Shown piece by piece: positions 1 to 9,086 of a stretch of DNA of 21,607 bases; the stretch's first letter is position 1; each line of letters begins with the position of its first letter. Origin of the DNA: Paratrimastix pyriformis (taxonomy: Eukaryota; Preaxostyla; Paratrimastigidae). The stretch covers positions 1-21,607 of the forward strand of contig JAPMOS010000390.1 of the NCBI GenBank assembly GCA_027972325.1, read 5' to 3'. Both the position numbers and the translations under genes were made by a program. The notes beneath the pieces were generated by a model. The model was not told the DNA's origin. It made no database searches and was given only the letters and a program-made list of their open reading frames with translations.

Positions 1-1860
1 AGCTATTCTGGAGGCTATTCGGATTGGACAGGATGCAGAATGTGGAAGTGAGAACGGACAGTAAAGTGGCAAAGGGGTGGGTTGAGGACTGATAAAGGGT
101 TGGTGACCAACGGATCTGATAGAATCGAAGGCGGAGGGACTGCTGCGGAGGGCAGCGGATTGTGAAGGAGCATCGTGAGAGATACGACTGGTCTGGGTTA
201 AAGGGACATCAGGAAACTAGTGCGTCGCTGGATGCGGAGGAACAGATTGGCAGACAAGATTGCGGGACGGAGCATAAAGATGGAGCCGAGCGTGGTGCCC
301 GAAAGGATGGGGATTCAAGCTGGTGCGGAGAAGTGACGGGAAGGAGGTGGAGACAGACTTCAGAGGTGATGAAGGAATGGGGGAGGAAAAAGTCGAATGT
401 GGAGGGCGGCTCGTAAAAAGAAAAACGAGATTGTGTTGATTAATGCAGAGTCGCAACGGAGGGATCAACGTGCAAACGATGAGGTGTGAGATGTCAGGGA
501 AGCTGGCGATGATGGCAATCCTGCAGCGGTATATCACGGCCAACATCCGGTTCTACATCAACGGGGAGGGGGATGGGAAGTGTTGGTGTGGGGTGAGGAC
601 CACATGAACCACTTGGTGTTTGAGTGCCCAGGGATGGCGGGATGTGGGGGAGAGATGGAAAGGGCGGATGCAGTGAAGCTAATTGAGTGGTTGGACAAGG
701 CGGAGGGAGCTGGGCCCGGACCAGTTGCTCGAGGAGAAGTGGGTGGAGCCGATGGGCGAGTGTGTGAAGATAAGGGGCAGGCAGATCACGAAGGTGAGGC
801 TATGGCAATTGATGGAGAGGTCCCGGGGAGATGGTTTCGGGCGAGAACATGGGACAGTTTTGGGAAAGGTTCTCGACAGAGGTGGCTGAGATGTGTGACC
901 GATGAGGAAGGGAAAAGCACGACAGTAAAGGAGGGGCGGACGCATATGAGTACGCTGAGGAACCAATGGACGACTCCACTATATCTTCGTTGCTGAGGCA
1001 GGCGGGAAGCCTAACGGTGATGGCGTTTTCGCACCCAGGGAATGCGGATCTCAGTTTCCCAGAGTATAGAACGCCGAGTAAGGAAGACTGGTTCCTGGGA
1101 GGTTCGGTGGATGGGTACGGGCTATTTAAGGAGAATCGGGACTTGTTGATTTATGCGAATCCGGAATATAACCCCCAGGAGGAGATGGATCGGTTTTCCG
1201 AGCAATTGGAGAGTGGGCGGAGAGCCCGATTGGTAGAGGAGGAAAAGAGCGTTTAGATGCATTGTTATTGTGCCGTACGGGGAAGGGAAAGCGAACAGAA
1301 TCCAGCCGGGGAGTGAGCCGAAGCACGGTGTGAGCTTGGCGATCAAGGGGATATTCAGATGCGTGAGCTTTTCATCATCCAGGAGGGTGGTTTTGCCTTT
1401 TGGGAGCCGAGTTTCTGGCGCACCGGGAGGAAAGTGGTGGGAAGGCGCGGTTTGATGTGGGATTCTGATGTTTGAGAATGGGCGGGCTAGGGAGAGATTC
1501 CCGATGGACCCAGCCCGTTGTGGGCTTTGGAGGCGATGTTGAGGAAGGAGGCCGGGAGTTGCATGGTGCAGGTAAACTATGAGGGCCGCCCGAGAGATGG
1601 GGCGCTTTACAACTGGAGGGGATATCGGAGGCGGTGGTGACGAAGGTGATGAGGAGGTTGAGAGCGAAGTGCGGTGTTAAGATGGAATACGCGAATGCAT
1701 GTAGACTGGCAGCGGAAATGGGAATTGTGGATGAAGACACTCAAAAGGAGGTGGGAAGCGAGCTGGCAGGAATCAGGAAAACGATGCTCATAGCGATTCA
1801 GCAAAGGAAGAAGTGCGAAAAATTTGAGGCAGGAATGAAAGAAGAGCTGTAGTCCGGAAG
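1..1860 (+). mobile_element. Decayed non-LTR retrotransposon (LINE) with RNase H and zinc-knuckle remnants
   Basis: The + strand is strongly purine-rich and holds short reading frames in several phases, so the element is dead. Pieces of an RNase H domain are visible: AILEAI (about 8-27, the usual catalytic-Glu segment), VEVRTDSKVAKGW (about 43-85, the TDS catalytic segment), WVKG (194-205) and RNRLADKIAGRS (about 238-273, the N..AD segment). Next come KCWCG (about 568-582) and EDHMNHLVFECPGM (595-636), the Cys/His cluster that ends many LINE polymerases. An ORF at 1634-1852 (72 aa, ending at TAG) resembles the C-terminal segment of the second LINE remnant at 13440-13980: both read G-[IF]-[VL]-D-x-x-T-x-K-E followed by a basic helix. 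ORFs at 966-1256 and 1258-1455 lie between and are unassigned. Several frame breaks separate the parts. The reverse transcriptase core is not in the window. RNase H plus Cys/His tail points to a LINE rather than an LTR element, but the clade is not resolved. Confidence 0.6.
966..1455 (+). other. Unassigned ORF fragments inside the LINE region
   Basis: A 96-aa frame (966-1256) contains DGYGLFKENRDLLIYANPEY and an acidic/basic tail. It is followed, in another frame, by a fragment reading CIVIVPYGEGKANRI (about 1258-1455). Both share the purine bias of the surrounding element and lack a recognisable family signature. They may be further parts of the same element or of a second insertion. I assign no function. 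Confidence 0.25.
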
Positions 1861-1898
1861 TCGGCGGAGACCGCCCCTGGAGGGACGGTAGCCGACCC

Positions 1899-2940
1899 AT
1901 GAACTCCCTGGGGTGCTCTTTCTGCAGGACTTGTCCTGCGGGAAGGCGGCCCGGGGGGGATCATGTCACCCGCGGGCTTCGGCCCGATTCCGGACTCGGC
2001 GCAAGCCGGGAAGTATCACACACACACACACACACACACACTCTGCGTTTCGTGCGTCTCTTGCACCATGATGCCGCGGCCGAGGGCCGCGTCCTCTGGC
2101 TGAACGACCTGAGGGCTTTCCCCGGGGCGGAGACGACCATCAGCACCACCAAGGCGCCCCACAGCTGGGCTCAATGGCTGGCGGAGGCGTCCGTGACCAG
2201 GCTGGATGCGAGACTCGAAGAGGCTGCTACCGAGCCAACCGGCTTCATCGCCCTTTCCTCGGTCCTTCGAGAGCTCCACCTGTTGTTCTGTCTCTCTCCC
2301 CGCGTCAAACATCTCGACATCCGGAGCCCGACCCTGGGCGTCTTTTCCGCGACTTTCTGCCGTGAGGTCGACCTGGTCCTGCAGTGCCCGGCCCTCCGTT
2401 CGCTGGCCACGGACGCCAAGTCGCTGGTTCTGGAAGGGCCCTCGATCCCCAAGCTGGAGCGGCTGCGGCGGTCTGGTTCCGCAGAGGGCGAGCTGCTGTC
2501 GCTTCTGGGCCAAATGGGTCCGACCCTGTCCTCCCTCAGCCTCGCTTGTGGGGTCGCGTGGGCCACGGTGAGTCCCCAAGTGTCTGCCATGCCCCGGCTG
2601 GAGTTTCTCGAGGTTCGCGGCTCCATGGGTCCCCTCTTCGACCTCACCTCCGCCACCCTGCGCCGTCTCGTCCTGGACGAGTACTACCCCATCCAAGTCG
2701 AGGTGCACTGCCCTGGAGTCGATGCGGCTCGACGTGGACCCGGCCCGGTTGTCCATTGACGAGGCGCCTTATCTGATCCGTCTCGTGGGGGGCCAGGGTT
2801 ATGCATTCGACGCAATCTCTGCGAAGTTCCCCGGGGTGATGCTGCCGGCCACGGATGAAGAAGAACAGGACGACAGAAGCCAGTGCAGCGGGAGCAGCGA
2901 GTCGGACGACATCTTCGTCGACGGGGGGAGAGCCCTCTGA
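1899..2940 (+). pseudogene. Leucine-rich-repeat-like protein gene, probably broken
   Basis: The protein shows irregular LRR units of the type L-x-L-x-CP-x-L-x-x-L, for example VLRELHLLFCLSPRVKHLDI, DLVLQCPALRSLATD, MPRLEFLEVRG and TLRRLVLDEYY. Near 2700-2716 the reading frame changes: QVEVHCP is in one frame and ALESMRLDVDPARL continues one base out of register. It then runs to a TGA at 2938-2940 after an acidic tail (DEEEQDD, SSESDDIF). No GTCYG donor can bridge the shift, so an indel (true or a sequencing error) is the simplest reading. The only in-frame ATG (1899) lies upstream of a (CA)12 tract that would encode His-Thr repeats, and the gene body appears to lack an N-terminal region. LINE debris ends directly upstream, so 5' truncation by the insertion is plausible. 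LRR assignment is moderate; no specific partner can be named. Confidence 0.5.
2017..2041. repeat. (CA)12 microsatellite
   Basis: An uninterrupted CA run lies between the LINE end and the LRR-like coding region. It is in frame with the LRR gene if the ATG at 1899 were used, which would be unusual for coding sequence. Confidence 0.95.
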
Positions 2941-3327
2941 TGAGTAAGACGAGGTTGTTGGATGGGCCCCCAGGAGCGGATGTGCACTTTATGTTTGTTT
3001 TTTTCCCCCGATTTCGGAGGATTCCTTCCATTCTCCTCTTCGGCGTGTGTGCGTGTGTGGAGTGCACGTGTGCGCGTGCGTGGGCTCGGGAAGAAAGAAA
3101 AATCTTGGATCCCGCAAAAAGGGGAGAGAGAAAGGAAAAAGCACATTTTGTTTGGGCGATCGTTCTTGGGGTGGAGAAAACGAAGAAGAACGAAAGCGGA
3201 GAAAGAAAAAAGCAGAAAAAACCTGCGTTTTTCGTGGAGGCGGCTGCGTGGCTGGTCCATGATTGTCAGCGCCCGCACAGGCCGAGAGGAAAAACGGTCG
3301 GTGCGCGAAAGGTCGAGGAAGGAAGAT

Positions 3328-3361
<34 letters not shown>

Positions 3362-3534
3362 GGGGACGGAGGAGCCCATCAGAGAAACAAGCACGATGTG
3401 TGCCGCCCTGGCACCCGTCAGTGGTGATCATCATCATCATCGCACGGTTCCCCCTCACATTCCATCTGCCCACATGACCAACAAACACCGTCATGTGCAG
3501 TCTGCCTCGAGAGACAGGGCGCCAAAATCCGTCA
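2941..3534. other. Tail-to-tail intergenic region with (GT)n
   Basis: This gap separates the stop of the LRR-like gene (+) from the stop of MED21 (-). It contains a purine-rich stretch (3090-3230) and a (GT)n tract at about 3329-3359. I see no gene: the overlapping ORFs on both strands have no family signature and are driven by the repeats. Confidence 0.6.
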
Positions 3535-4311
3535 TCATTGCGGGGCAGTCGGCGGCTGCTGCTGCTCAACGGGCGTCTGTTCCAGCTGCATCGCGGCTGC
3601 CCCGGCCTCTCCGTCCTCCTTTCCATCAACCCCCCCGGAGGGAGCCTCATGTGGAGCGTCGGTTGTGCTGGCGGCCTCGTCCACCCCAGGAGCCGCCGGC
3701 TTGGGTACCGTTGTGGTAAAGGGACGAATGAGCTGGTCGGCGCAGGCCCGTTTTTGGGCGCGCAGCCGCTCCAACCAGTCGTCTGACGAACCCCGGGTCG
3801 TCAACCCCACCAAATAAAAAGAAAATAAAATCAATGTTGGAGGACCCAGTGGTGAAGACGGACCGGTTCCCTTGACGAGAGCCTCAATCTCGGAAAGTGC
3901 GGCTCGGTTCTGTTGATCGAGCTTCATCATGTTTTCGTGTTGTGTGGCCTCGTCGCTCTGAGGGACGGGGAGCGGTGCAAAAGAGTCAAGGAATACAGAA
4001 GACGTAAAACAAAAGAGGGTGAGTGGACGGGAAGTCCGATATCATCGATCAAACGATCCACTTCAAGGGCGGCTTTGATGATGTCTCGCGCGTAACCTTG
4101 GGCACGAGCCAGCATTTGCGCCTGTGGATCTAGTTGGGCAGTGGCCCCTTCTTTTGGCACGAAAAACTCTGGCGCTTCACGAGGAAGAAGACCGATGGCA
4201 TCAGTCAGTCGTGCCGCAACCGCATCAACATTCTCGTGGAGTTGCGTAATAATGTCCTCCTAGCAACGTAAACCGAAAATGTCGTTGAAAATCATCGCAG
4301 AGCCAAACCAT
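3535..4311 (-). CDS. MED21: Mediator complex subunit 21 (MED21/Srb7)
   Basis: Small coiled-coil subunit of the Mediator middle module, which links transcription factors to RNA polymerase II in the nucleus. Four exons (- strand): 4309-4311 (only the ATG), 4029-4259, 3864-3957, 3535-3782; introns 4260-4308 (49 nt), 3958-4028 (71) and 3783-3863 (81). The phases join exactly to 191 aa. The N-terminus MEDIITQLHENVDAVA, then AIGLLPRE, then ARDIIKAALEVDRLIDDIGLP followed by a Glu-rich helix (SDEATQHENMMKLDQQN) matches the MED21 layout, including the family's 'DxLIDxLP' segment and the closing helix DDWLERLRAQ..ADQLIR. The protein is longer than the roughly 140-aa animal form because of an Ala/Pro/Gln-rich C-terminal tail of about 60 residues. 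Identification rests on motif recognition. Exon 1 is inferred from splice and phase logic. The gene is head-to-head with the metallophosphoesterase gene. Confidence 0.85.
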
Positions 4312-4608
4312 GTGGTGCGTGGGCTTGGCTTGCCGGAAAATTGAGCCAACCTGCCGATGGGGAACTGTCCGCGTGCCGGGGGTTCACCAACGATGCGCCG
4401 TCCTCCCGCAGATTATGTTGATCGTGTACCCTTCAGCTACGTTCCGTACCCGTCCACTTTTCAGAGCGATTGCGATTGCATCATGGTGAGAGCACGCCAG
4501 GAACTTGAGGATCAGCTGAGGGAAAAACGGCCCCGGAACTCGGAGCCAAAGGGAAGTCCACTCTCTTTGAGACTAGTCTACCGGGCGTTTCGGGTATGTC
4601 TTTCGCAA
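4312..4608. promoter_or_regulatory. Shared divergent promoter region
   Basis: About 300 bp separate the MED21 start codon (-) from the likely start of the phosphoesterase (+). Both promoters must lie here if the ATG at 4609 is right. I find no clear TATA box. An in-frame ORF upstream to 4357 means that the + gene could start earlier, which would shrink this region to about 45 bp. Confidence 0.4.
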
Positions 4609-5861
4609 ATGGAGCCAAATCTGCAAGTTCTGAGTGATTTTCACATGGATTTGCAAGCTGGCCTCCTTCTACCCACGGTCTGCGGTGTTCTCTCATCTCC
4701 TGCAGACAATGAACTTCGTCGCCGCAGAGGACAGCGCCCACTCTTCTGCTCTGTGGCGATGTCCGCCCTTGTACGGACCACTTGGGTCTCTCGCAAGCCC
4801 CAAAAACCCGCCCGAGGAGAAACGAGCTGCACTGTCTGTGGTCCTTTGCCCATATTCCACACAGACTCACCTTTCCACAGCACGATGAACGATTTGAAGA
4901 AGATCTACACTGCCCCTGGGCAACTCGCCACTGCCTCCTACCTGGATTCGCTCCATACCATCGACCTGTCTGTCTTGTTGCCCGTTCGATATTTCGATTT
5001 TCCCTGTTTCTAGACAATGGCTTGAAAGTCAACTGCGTGATTGTCATGCCCGCGGCCAGCAGGTGATTGTGGCCACGCATCACGCACCGATGATCTTTCG
5101 CGAATCTCGTGGTCTGCCGGTACTTCTCCCTGTTTCCCCGCACGCATCCATTCTTCGCGACAACCCACAGCGGCACCACAGAACGACTGTGCATATGGCA
5201 GCGATCTAACCTACTTGATGCGCCAATGGGGACCCGCCGAAGGCACCGGGACTCTGCGTGCCTGGTTCCACGGCCACACCCACGTCTCTGGGCACAGTCT
5301 GTCTTTCTCCTCCGCCACGGGATATTCACCCATCGCCTTCCTCCCCCAGCCATGGTGGCCGGTGTTTACGTTGCCTCCAACCAAACTGGCAATCCGATTC
5401 CTGCCAGCGAACGGCGCTCCCGGTTTGAGCCCGAGCTCTCGATTCCCTTCCCGCTCCCATCCCCCGAGGAACTCCAACGGATCCGTGTGGATGCCTTGAG
5501 CATCCCTCCGCCGGCCGCCACCCCTCCGCCTTCCCCGGTTCCTCCCCTCGCACCATCTCCTGCTCCTGCTGCTCCTGCTCCAACAGCCACCCCGCAGCCT
5601 CCTTCTCCGACCACCCCTCCGCCCACCACCCCCAAGGCGGTTTGGACTCCTCGGCTCACCCGGGAACCGTACTGGGACATGGCCGAATGGCTTATGCGCC
5701 TCATCCTGTTGCCCGCCGCCCGTCATGCGCCCCTCACGTACAGCGACATTGATCTCTTTTGGGGCCTCAGTTCCCTCGTCTACGGAACCTACCGGCTGTT
5801 GAGCCCCTCGTCGTTCTGGAATTATTCACCGCCGCCCAGCAGGCGCGACGACTTCTGGTAG
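4609..5861 (+). CDS. Calcineurin-like metallophosphoesterase, exon model partly uncertain
   Basis: Metal-dependent phosphoesterase fold. Visible motifs: LQVLSDFHMD (D-x-H, metal site 1), TLLLCGDV (GD), VIVATHHAP (the 'THH' segment), AWFHGHTH (GHTH), then VASNQTGNP and RFEPELSIPF, the usual end of this family's domain. Supported exons: 4609-4677; 4728 to at least 4760; about 4864-4967; 5014-5111; 5171-5296; 5350-5861. Introns 4678-4727 (50 nt), 4968-5013 (46), 5112-5170 (59) and 5297-5349 (53) all start GTCTG and keep frame. Between the GD motif and NDLKKIY only about 120 nt remain; the junction there is ambiguous (31- or 79-nt intron ending at 4862, or a frame break), and no GNHE/D motif fits. 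After the domain comes a Pro/Ala-rich linker (about 5495-5640) and a 70-residue tail rich in Trp and Tyr. ATG 4609 is chosen because the domain starts there; an in-frame ATG at 4357 is possible. Substrate unknown. Confidence 0.7.
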
Positions 5862-6884
5862 GTTGGGGACCTTGATAATGGGTTTTTCGCGACCCGTGGA
5901 CTTGTTTTTCTGGGTTTTCGCGACCTTCTGGATTCCCCTAAGGATTGATGAGGCTGAGTGGGGCTACGCACTGGTATCTTGGGTTCCCTCCAGGGGGGGC
6001 CGGGGGGATGACACCACAGAAACATCGGGAGGTCATTTGGTCTGGAGACCAAATGGGTTAGGTCGGTCGTGAGGTGGGGGGTTGTAGCCGTCGGGTCGAC
6101 TGGGGCAGGAGGACCAGGGGGGAGGAGGTGTGATGTGCCGAACGCAAGGCGAGTCGGGACTGCCATTCGGGTGCCGCGTTTCCAGTCGATTTCACCATGG
6201 GACCACCTCCCTTGATGTGAACCCTCGATGGGGGCGATCCCGGAGCGGGCCGCCTCTTTCAACCGTCGCATTTGTGAGCCCCGAGCCCCGAGATCCCGCC
6301 GGAGTATCAGTGGCAGATCACGCCCTTCGCGAACCCAGACGCGGTCATGGTGATGGGCGAAAAAGTTGACGGGGGAAGCGAGGCCCGGGTCAGCCAGGGG
6401 AGGGGAGGGAGCTTCAAGCGAACGCGCCGACTTGGGGGCGTGGCGCTGGGCGCAGCAGGCCAGGAGGTTGGCCGAGTGATGACCGCCACCCTCCGGACGA
6501 CCCGGCTGTATGACACCGGGGCAAACTGCGAGGGACCCCACAGCGGTGGTCTTTTCTCGCAAAATGTAGCAAAGGTCTTCCCTCAACACGCCGAGGGTGT
6601 TTGGGCACCTCTGCGAAGCACCCGAGCAGCCCCGAGGTCAAAACCTCCTATCGACCATCGATGTCTTGTGTGTCGCGGGTCGGACTCGATCACTGCGGAT
6701 CAATTTCAACATTGTCCGTTCGAGAAGACCACAAGGACGTCCGAACGCCAAGAGAAATTTCCTTCCTGGCCCCTTCACCTCGAATGGGAGAGCCCGTCCA
6801 GATGGCGGTCGCAGGTGGGGGAGTCGACCTTAACCCGGCGGAACTAGTGGACAAGCCCCAAGGGCTGCCCACCGCCGGCGATCG
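5862..6884. other. Region without a supported gene
   Basis: About 1 kb of GC-rich sequence follows the phosphoesterase stop. Open frames exist on both strands (for example 5822-6589 - and 6347-6847 +), but none shows a recognisable domain or intron pattern. There is a short direct repeat GGTTTT(T)CGCGACC at about 5880-5925 and a perfect 10-bp inverted repeat at 6034-6055. The last part is presumably the promoter and 5' UTR of the RING/TRAF gene. Confidence 0.5.
6034..6055. repeat. Perfect inverted repeat, 10-bp arms
   Basis: CATTTGGTCT and AGACCAAATG are separated by two bases (GG). It could form a stable hairpin in RNA from either strand. It may lie in the 3' UTR of the phosphoesterase gene. 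No function is assigned. Confidence 0.8.
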
Positions 6885-8441
6885 ATGATGGAAAACAATG
6901 AGGCACCATGCGGCGAAAAGCAATCGCCACCATGCCGTCCCCGCAAACAACTAGAGTATGTCATTCCCGGCACTGGGAGTGGCGACGATGTGAGCTGGCG
7001 ATGCCCTGCTGTCTGTGGGAGGTGGGATGTTGTTTACAAATGTTTTGATTTTTGTGCAGTGCTTTGCACATTTTGAGGATCCGGTGTGCTTAAGTTGCGG
7101 TCTGGCATCCAGATGAAGCATGTTTTGATCGGTTCGGCGTCTAGGTGACACAGTCTGTCGAGCCTGCGCCGCTGTCATTCGTGGTGTCTGCCCAACGTGC
7201 AACGAAAAGTTTGAGGAACAACAGTCTGTTGTTTCCGTCGTCCCGATCACGGCATCTGCTCATCAACCGCCCAGGTTGTGTCCTTCGCGGATTGTGCAGC
7301 GCCTGGTGAAGCAAATGCAGTGCCACTGTCCCAACCGTGGGCTGGGGTGCGCAGCCATTCTTGGTGTGCTGGATGTGGAGCATCACCTGGGCTCGGAGTG
7401 CGAGTGGCGCGAGGAGGAGTGCGACCAGTGCCACCAGCAGGTCCGGCGGGCTGAGATGGCCCGCCACAAGGACACCACCTGCGCCCGCAAGCCGGTCCGT
7501 CCTCACCGCCAACCCACCCCACGTGACACGATTACCCCCAACCTGTGCAGATGGGCTGCGGGGACGCGGATGTGGGCTGCGAGACCCTGTGCCCACAGGA
7601 AGACCTGGCCGCTCACGAGCGGGACGGGGTGGTGGCCCACGTGGGCCTCCTCAGGCAGCGCCTGGCCGGCACCAGCGCCGATCTGGCCCAGACCCGGGCC
7701 CAGCTGGCCGAGAGCAGGGCCGAGGTGGCCCACTGCCAAGCGGATCTGGCCCAGACCCAGGCCGATTTCAACCAGAAGCTGGCCGAGAGCAGGGCCGCCC
7801 AGAGTGCCACCGCGGCTGCGCTGAGACAGACTCAACACGATCTGGCCCAGGTCAAGGCCCAGCTGACCCGATGCCATGAAGAGCTGGCCCAGACCAAGGA
7901 GCAGACCCAGCACGACCTGGATGCCGTCCGGGCGCAGATCGACCGGGTCTGTCCCCCCCCCCCCCCCCACCCCACCACCACCACCATCATCATCACCCTT
8001 TGTGATGTGAGTTGGGGTATCGAAGCCGGGAGCCGCTGCTGAATCTTTCTTTCTTGAACCTGTCGCCTGCGCCCTCGCAAATAGCATGCTCACTCTCTCC
8101 TGGGTGCGGAGCGCCTCTTCACGCCCACCCGCTACACCCTCCGCCACAGCAACCTGCCAGGCTTTGTGGTGTGGCGGATGCAGTCGTGGCGGCTGGAGGG
8201 CTCAGCGGACGGGGCTGATGGCAGCTGGCGGACCCTGGACGAGCACATCAACGAGCCCAACGCCATCCCCGCCCGCCCCGATGCCATGGCCACCTTCGCC
8301 GTGGACCCCGAACGGGCATTCCCGGCCCGCCACTTCCGGGTGCTGATGACCGGCCCCAGCCCCAACGGGCGCCACTACATGATGTTGTCGGGCCTGGAGA
8401 TGTACGGCACCCTCAGTCACCCCGCCCATCAGCAGCAGTAG
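6885..8441 (+). CDS. RING finger - TRAF-type zinc finger - coiled coil - discoidin-like protein
   Basis: Likely cytoplasmic E3 ubiquitin ligase or adaptor. Five exons: 6885-7010, 7060-7099, 7145-7494, 7551-7946, 8085-8441; introns of 49, 45, 56 and 138 nt, all with GTC donors, phases consistent, 422 aa. Domains: RING at about residues 39-75 (CPAC, LSCGDTVCRAC, CPTC), with Asp where the ligand His of 'CGHxxC' usually stands; TRAF-type zinc fingers at about 110-185 (CPNRGLGC, HHLGSECEWREEEC, DVGCETLCPQEDLAAH); an Ala/Gln-rich coiled coil at about 195-305 built on AQT/AES repeats; and a C-terminal half of a discoidin/F5-8C-like domain (FVVWRMQSWRLEGS, HFRVLMTGPS, MMLSGLEMYGTL). The first half of that last domain is not found, either because it is absent or because it is hidden in small exons within 7947-8084. 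The start ATG at 6885 is the first in frame. AATAAA lies 138 nt after the stop. Substrates cannot be told from sequence. Confidence 0.8.
7947..8084 (+). repeat. Last intron of the RING gene with C and CCA/CAT tracts
   Basis: This 138-nt intron starts GTCTGTCC and ends AATAG. It contains a C18-like tract (about 7951-7968) followed by CCA and CAT triplets. The codon frame is kept across the junction (phase 0). It is the longest intron of this gene and the most 3'. Confidence 0.65.
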
Positions 8442-8711
8442 CCCTGCCGCTGTCCCTCCCCCTCCCCCCCCCCCCCCCCCTCTCCTCCTCCCCCCCCTCT
8501 CCCCACCCACCACCACCACCACCAACCCTCTCCTCCTCCCCTCCTCCTCCTCCCAATTGGAACCAACACACCAACCACAATAAAACACCATGTAAAACGA
8601 GACTCTCCGCGGGGGAGGGGGGGGAGGGGGTTGTCACACAGCACGCAGAGCTTGCCCCTGGTTACGACCTGGGGGCAGACCACCTTTTCTGGAAAATTTG
8701 TGGTTTTGGGG
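8442..8711. other. 3' UTR of the RING gene and tail-to-tail gap
   Basis: The UTR has a C-rich/CCT-rich stretch (8457-8545) and CCA repeats, then AATAAA at 8579-8584. The + gene faces NKAP (-) tail to tail. No further coding sequence is supported before the NKAP-derived repeats begin at about 8712. Confidence 0.7.
8579..8584 (+). promoter_or_regulatory. Polyadenylation signal AATAAA
   Basis: Canonical AATAAA hexamer 138 nt downstream of the RING/TRAF stop codon on the same strand, in otherwise C-rich sequence. Confidence 0.65.
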
Positions 8712-8942
8712 GGGCCGTCTCCGCTGCCGCCCGTGTCTCGTCCTCGTCCCTGGATGGAAACGACAACAACAAAAAAAAAGACTACAAAATCCAAATAGCT
8801 ACAGCTGGAGCTGTTTTAAAAACCTGGGTTGGTGGATGGGCCGTGCCTATCTCGGCCTCGTCCATCCGCTGCTTGTTAAGCAGCTCGCGCAGTTTGCCCA
8901 TGGTGGCAGCCTCCCTGCGCTGTTTCTTCGAAGTTGAGCTGA
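8712..8942 (-). pseudogene. Decayed tandem copies of the NKAP last exon and 3' UTR
   Basis: 8840-8942 matches the functional last exon at about 9120-9227: both share GCTTGTTAAGCAGCTC, GCCCATGGTGGCAGCCTC and GAAGTTGAGCTG, with small indels that break the frame. 8712-8750 matches the exon's Ala-rich end (GCTGCCGCCCGTG). The intervening 8752-8800 (GGATGGAAACGAC plus an A-rich run) matches the NKAP 3' UTR at 8984-9020. The order exon piece, UTR, exon piece, UTR, real exon indicates at least two rounds of tandem duplication of the gene's 3' end followed by decay. It has no full frame and lies outside the inferred NKAP transcript, or possibly within an extended 3' UTR. Confidence 0.75.
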
Positions 8943-9037
8943 GTGGTCCCGCACGCTATGAAATCCGTACTCGTATTAAAACAGGATGGAAACGAACGAC
9001 AAAAAAAACCCAATAAAAGCGGCAAGCAAGCCCATCA

Positions 9038-9057
9038 TTTGAATTTTCAAATTCAAA
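9038..9057. repeat. AT-rich palindrome behind the NKAP stop
   Basis: TTTGAATTT and AAATTCAAA flank two bases. It lies about 30 nt downstream of the NKAP stop on the - strand and may form a 3' UTR hairpin. Confidence 0.6.
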
Positions 9058-9086
9058 AAAAGCGGGTATATCCCCTCGGTTCCACT

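Noticed and set aside
3490-3790. 97-aa frame on the + strand
   Set aside because: Antisense to the last MED21 exon, which has better family support.
4838-4884. 47-nt intron GTCTGTGG...TTCCACAG in the phosphoesterase gene
   Set aside because: It looks like a typical intron of this genome but does not keep phase with the GD-motif exon, so I did not place it in the model.
5822-6589. 255-aa frame on the - strand
   Set aside because: No recognisable domain, Pro/Arg-rich composition expected from GC-rich DNA, and it overlaps the end of the phosphoesterase coding exon.
6347-6847. 166-aa frame with an LYDTGAN string resembling a retroviral-type aspartic protease
   Set aside because: A single short motif with no flanking protease, reverse transcriptase or LTR signal; too weak to name an element.
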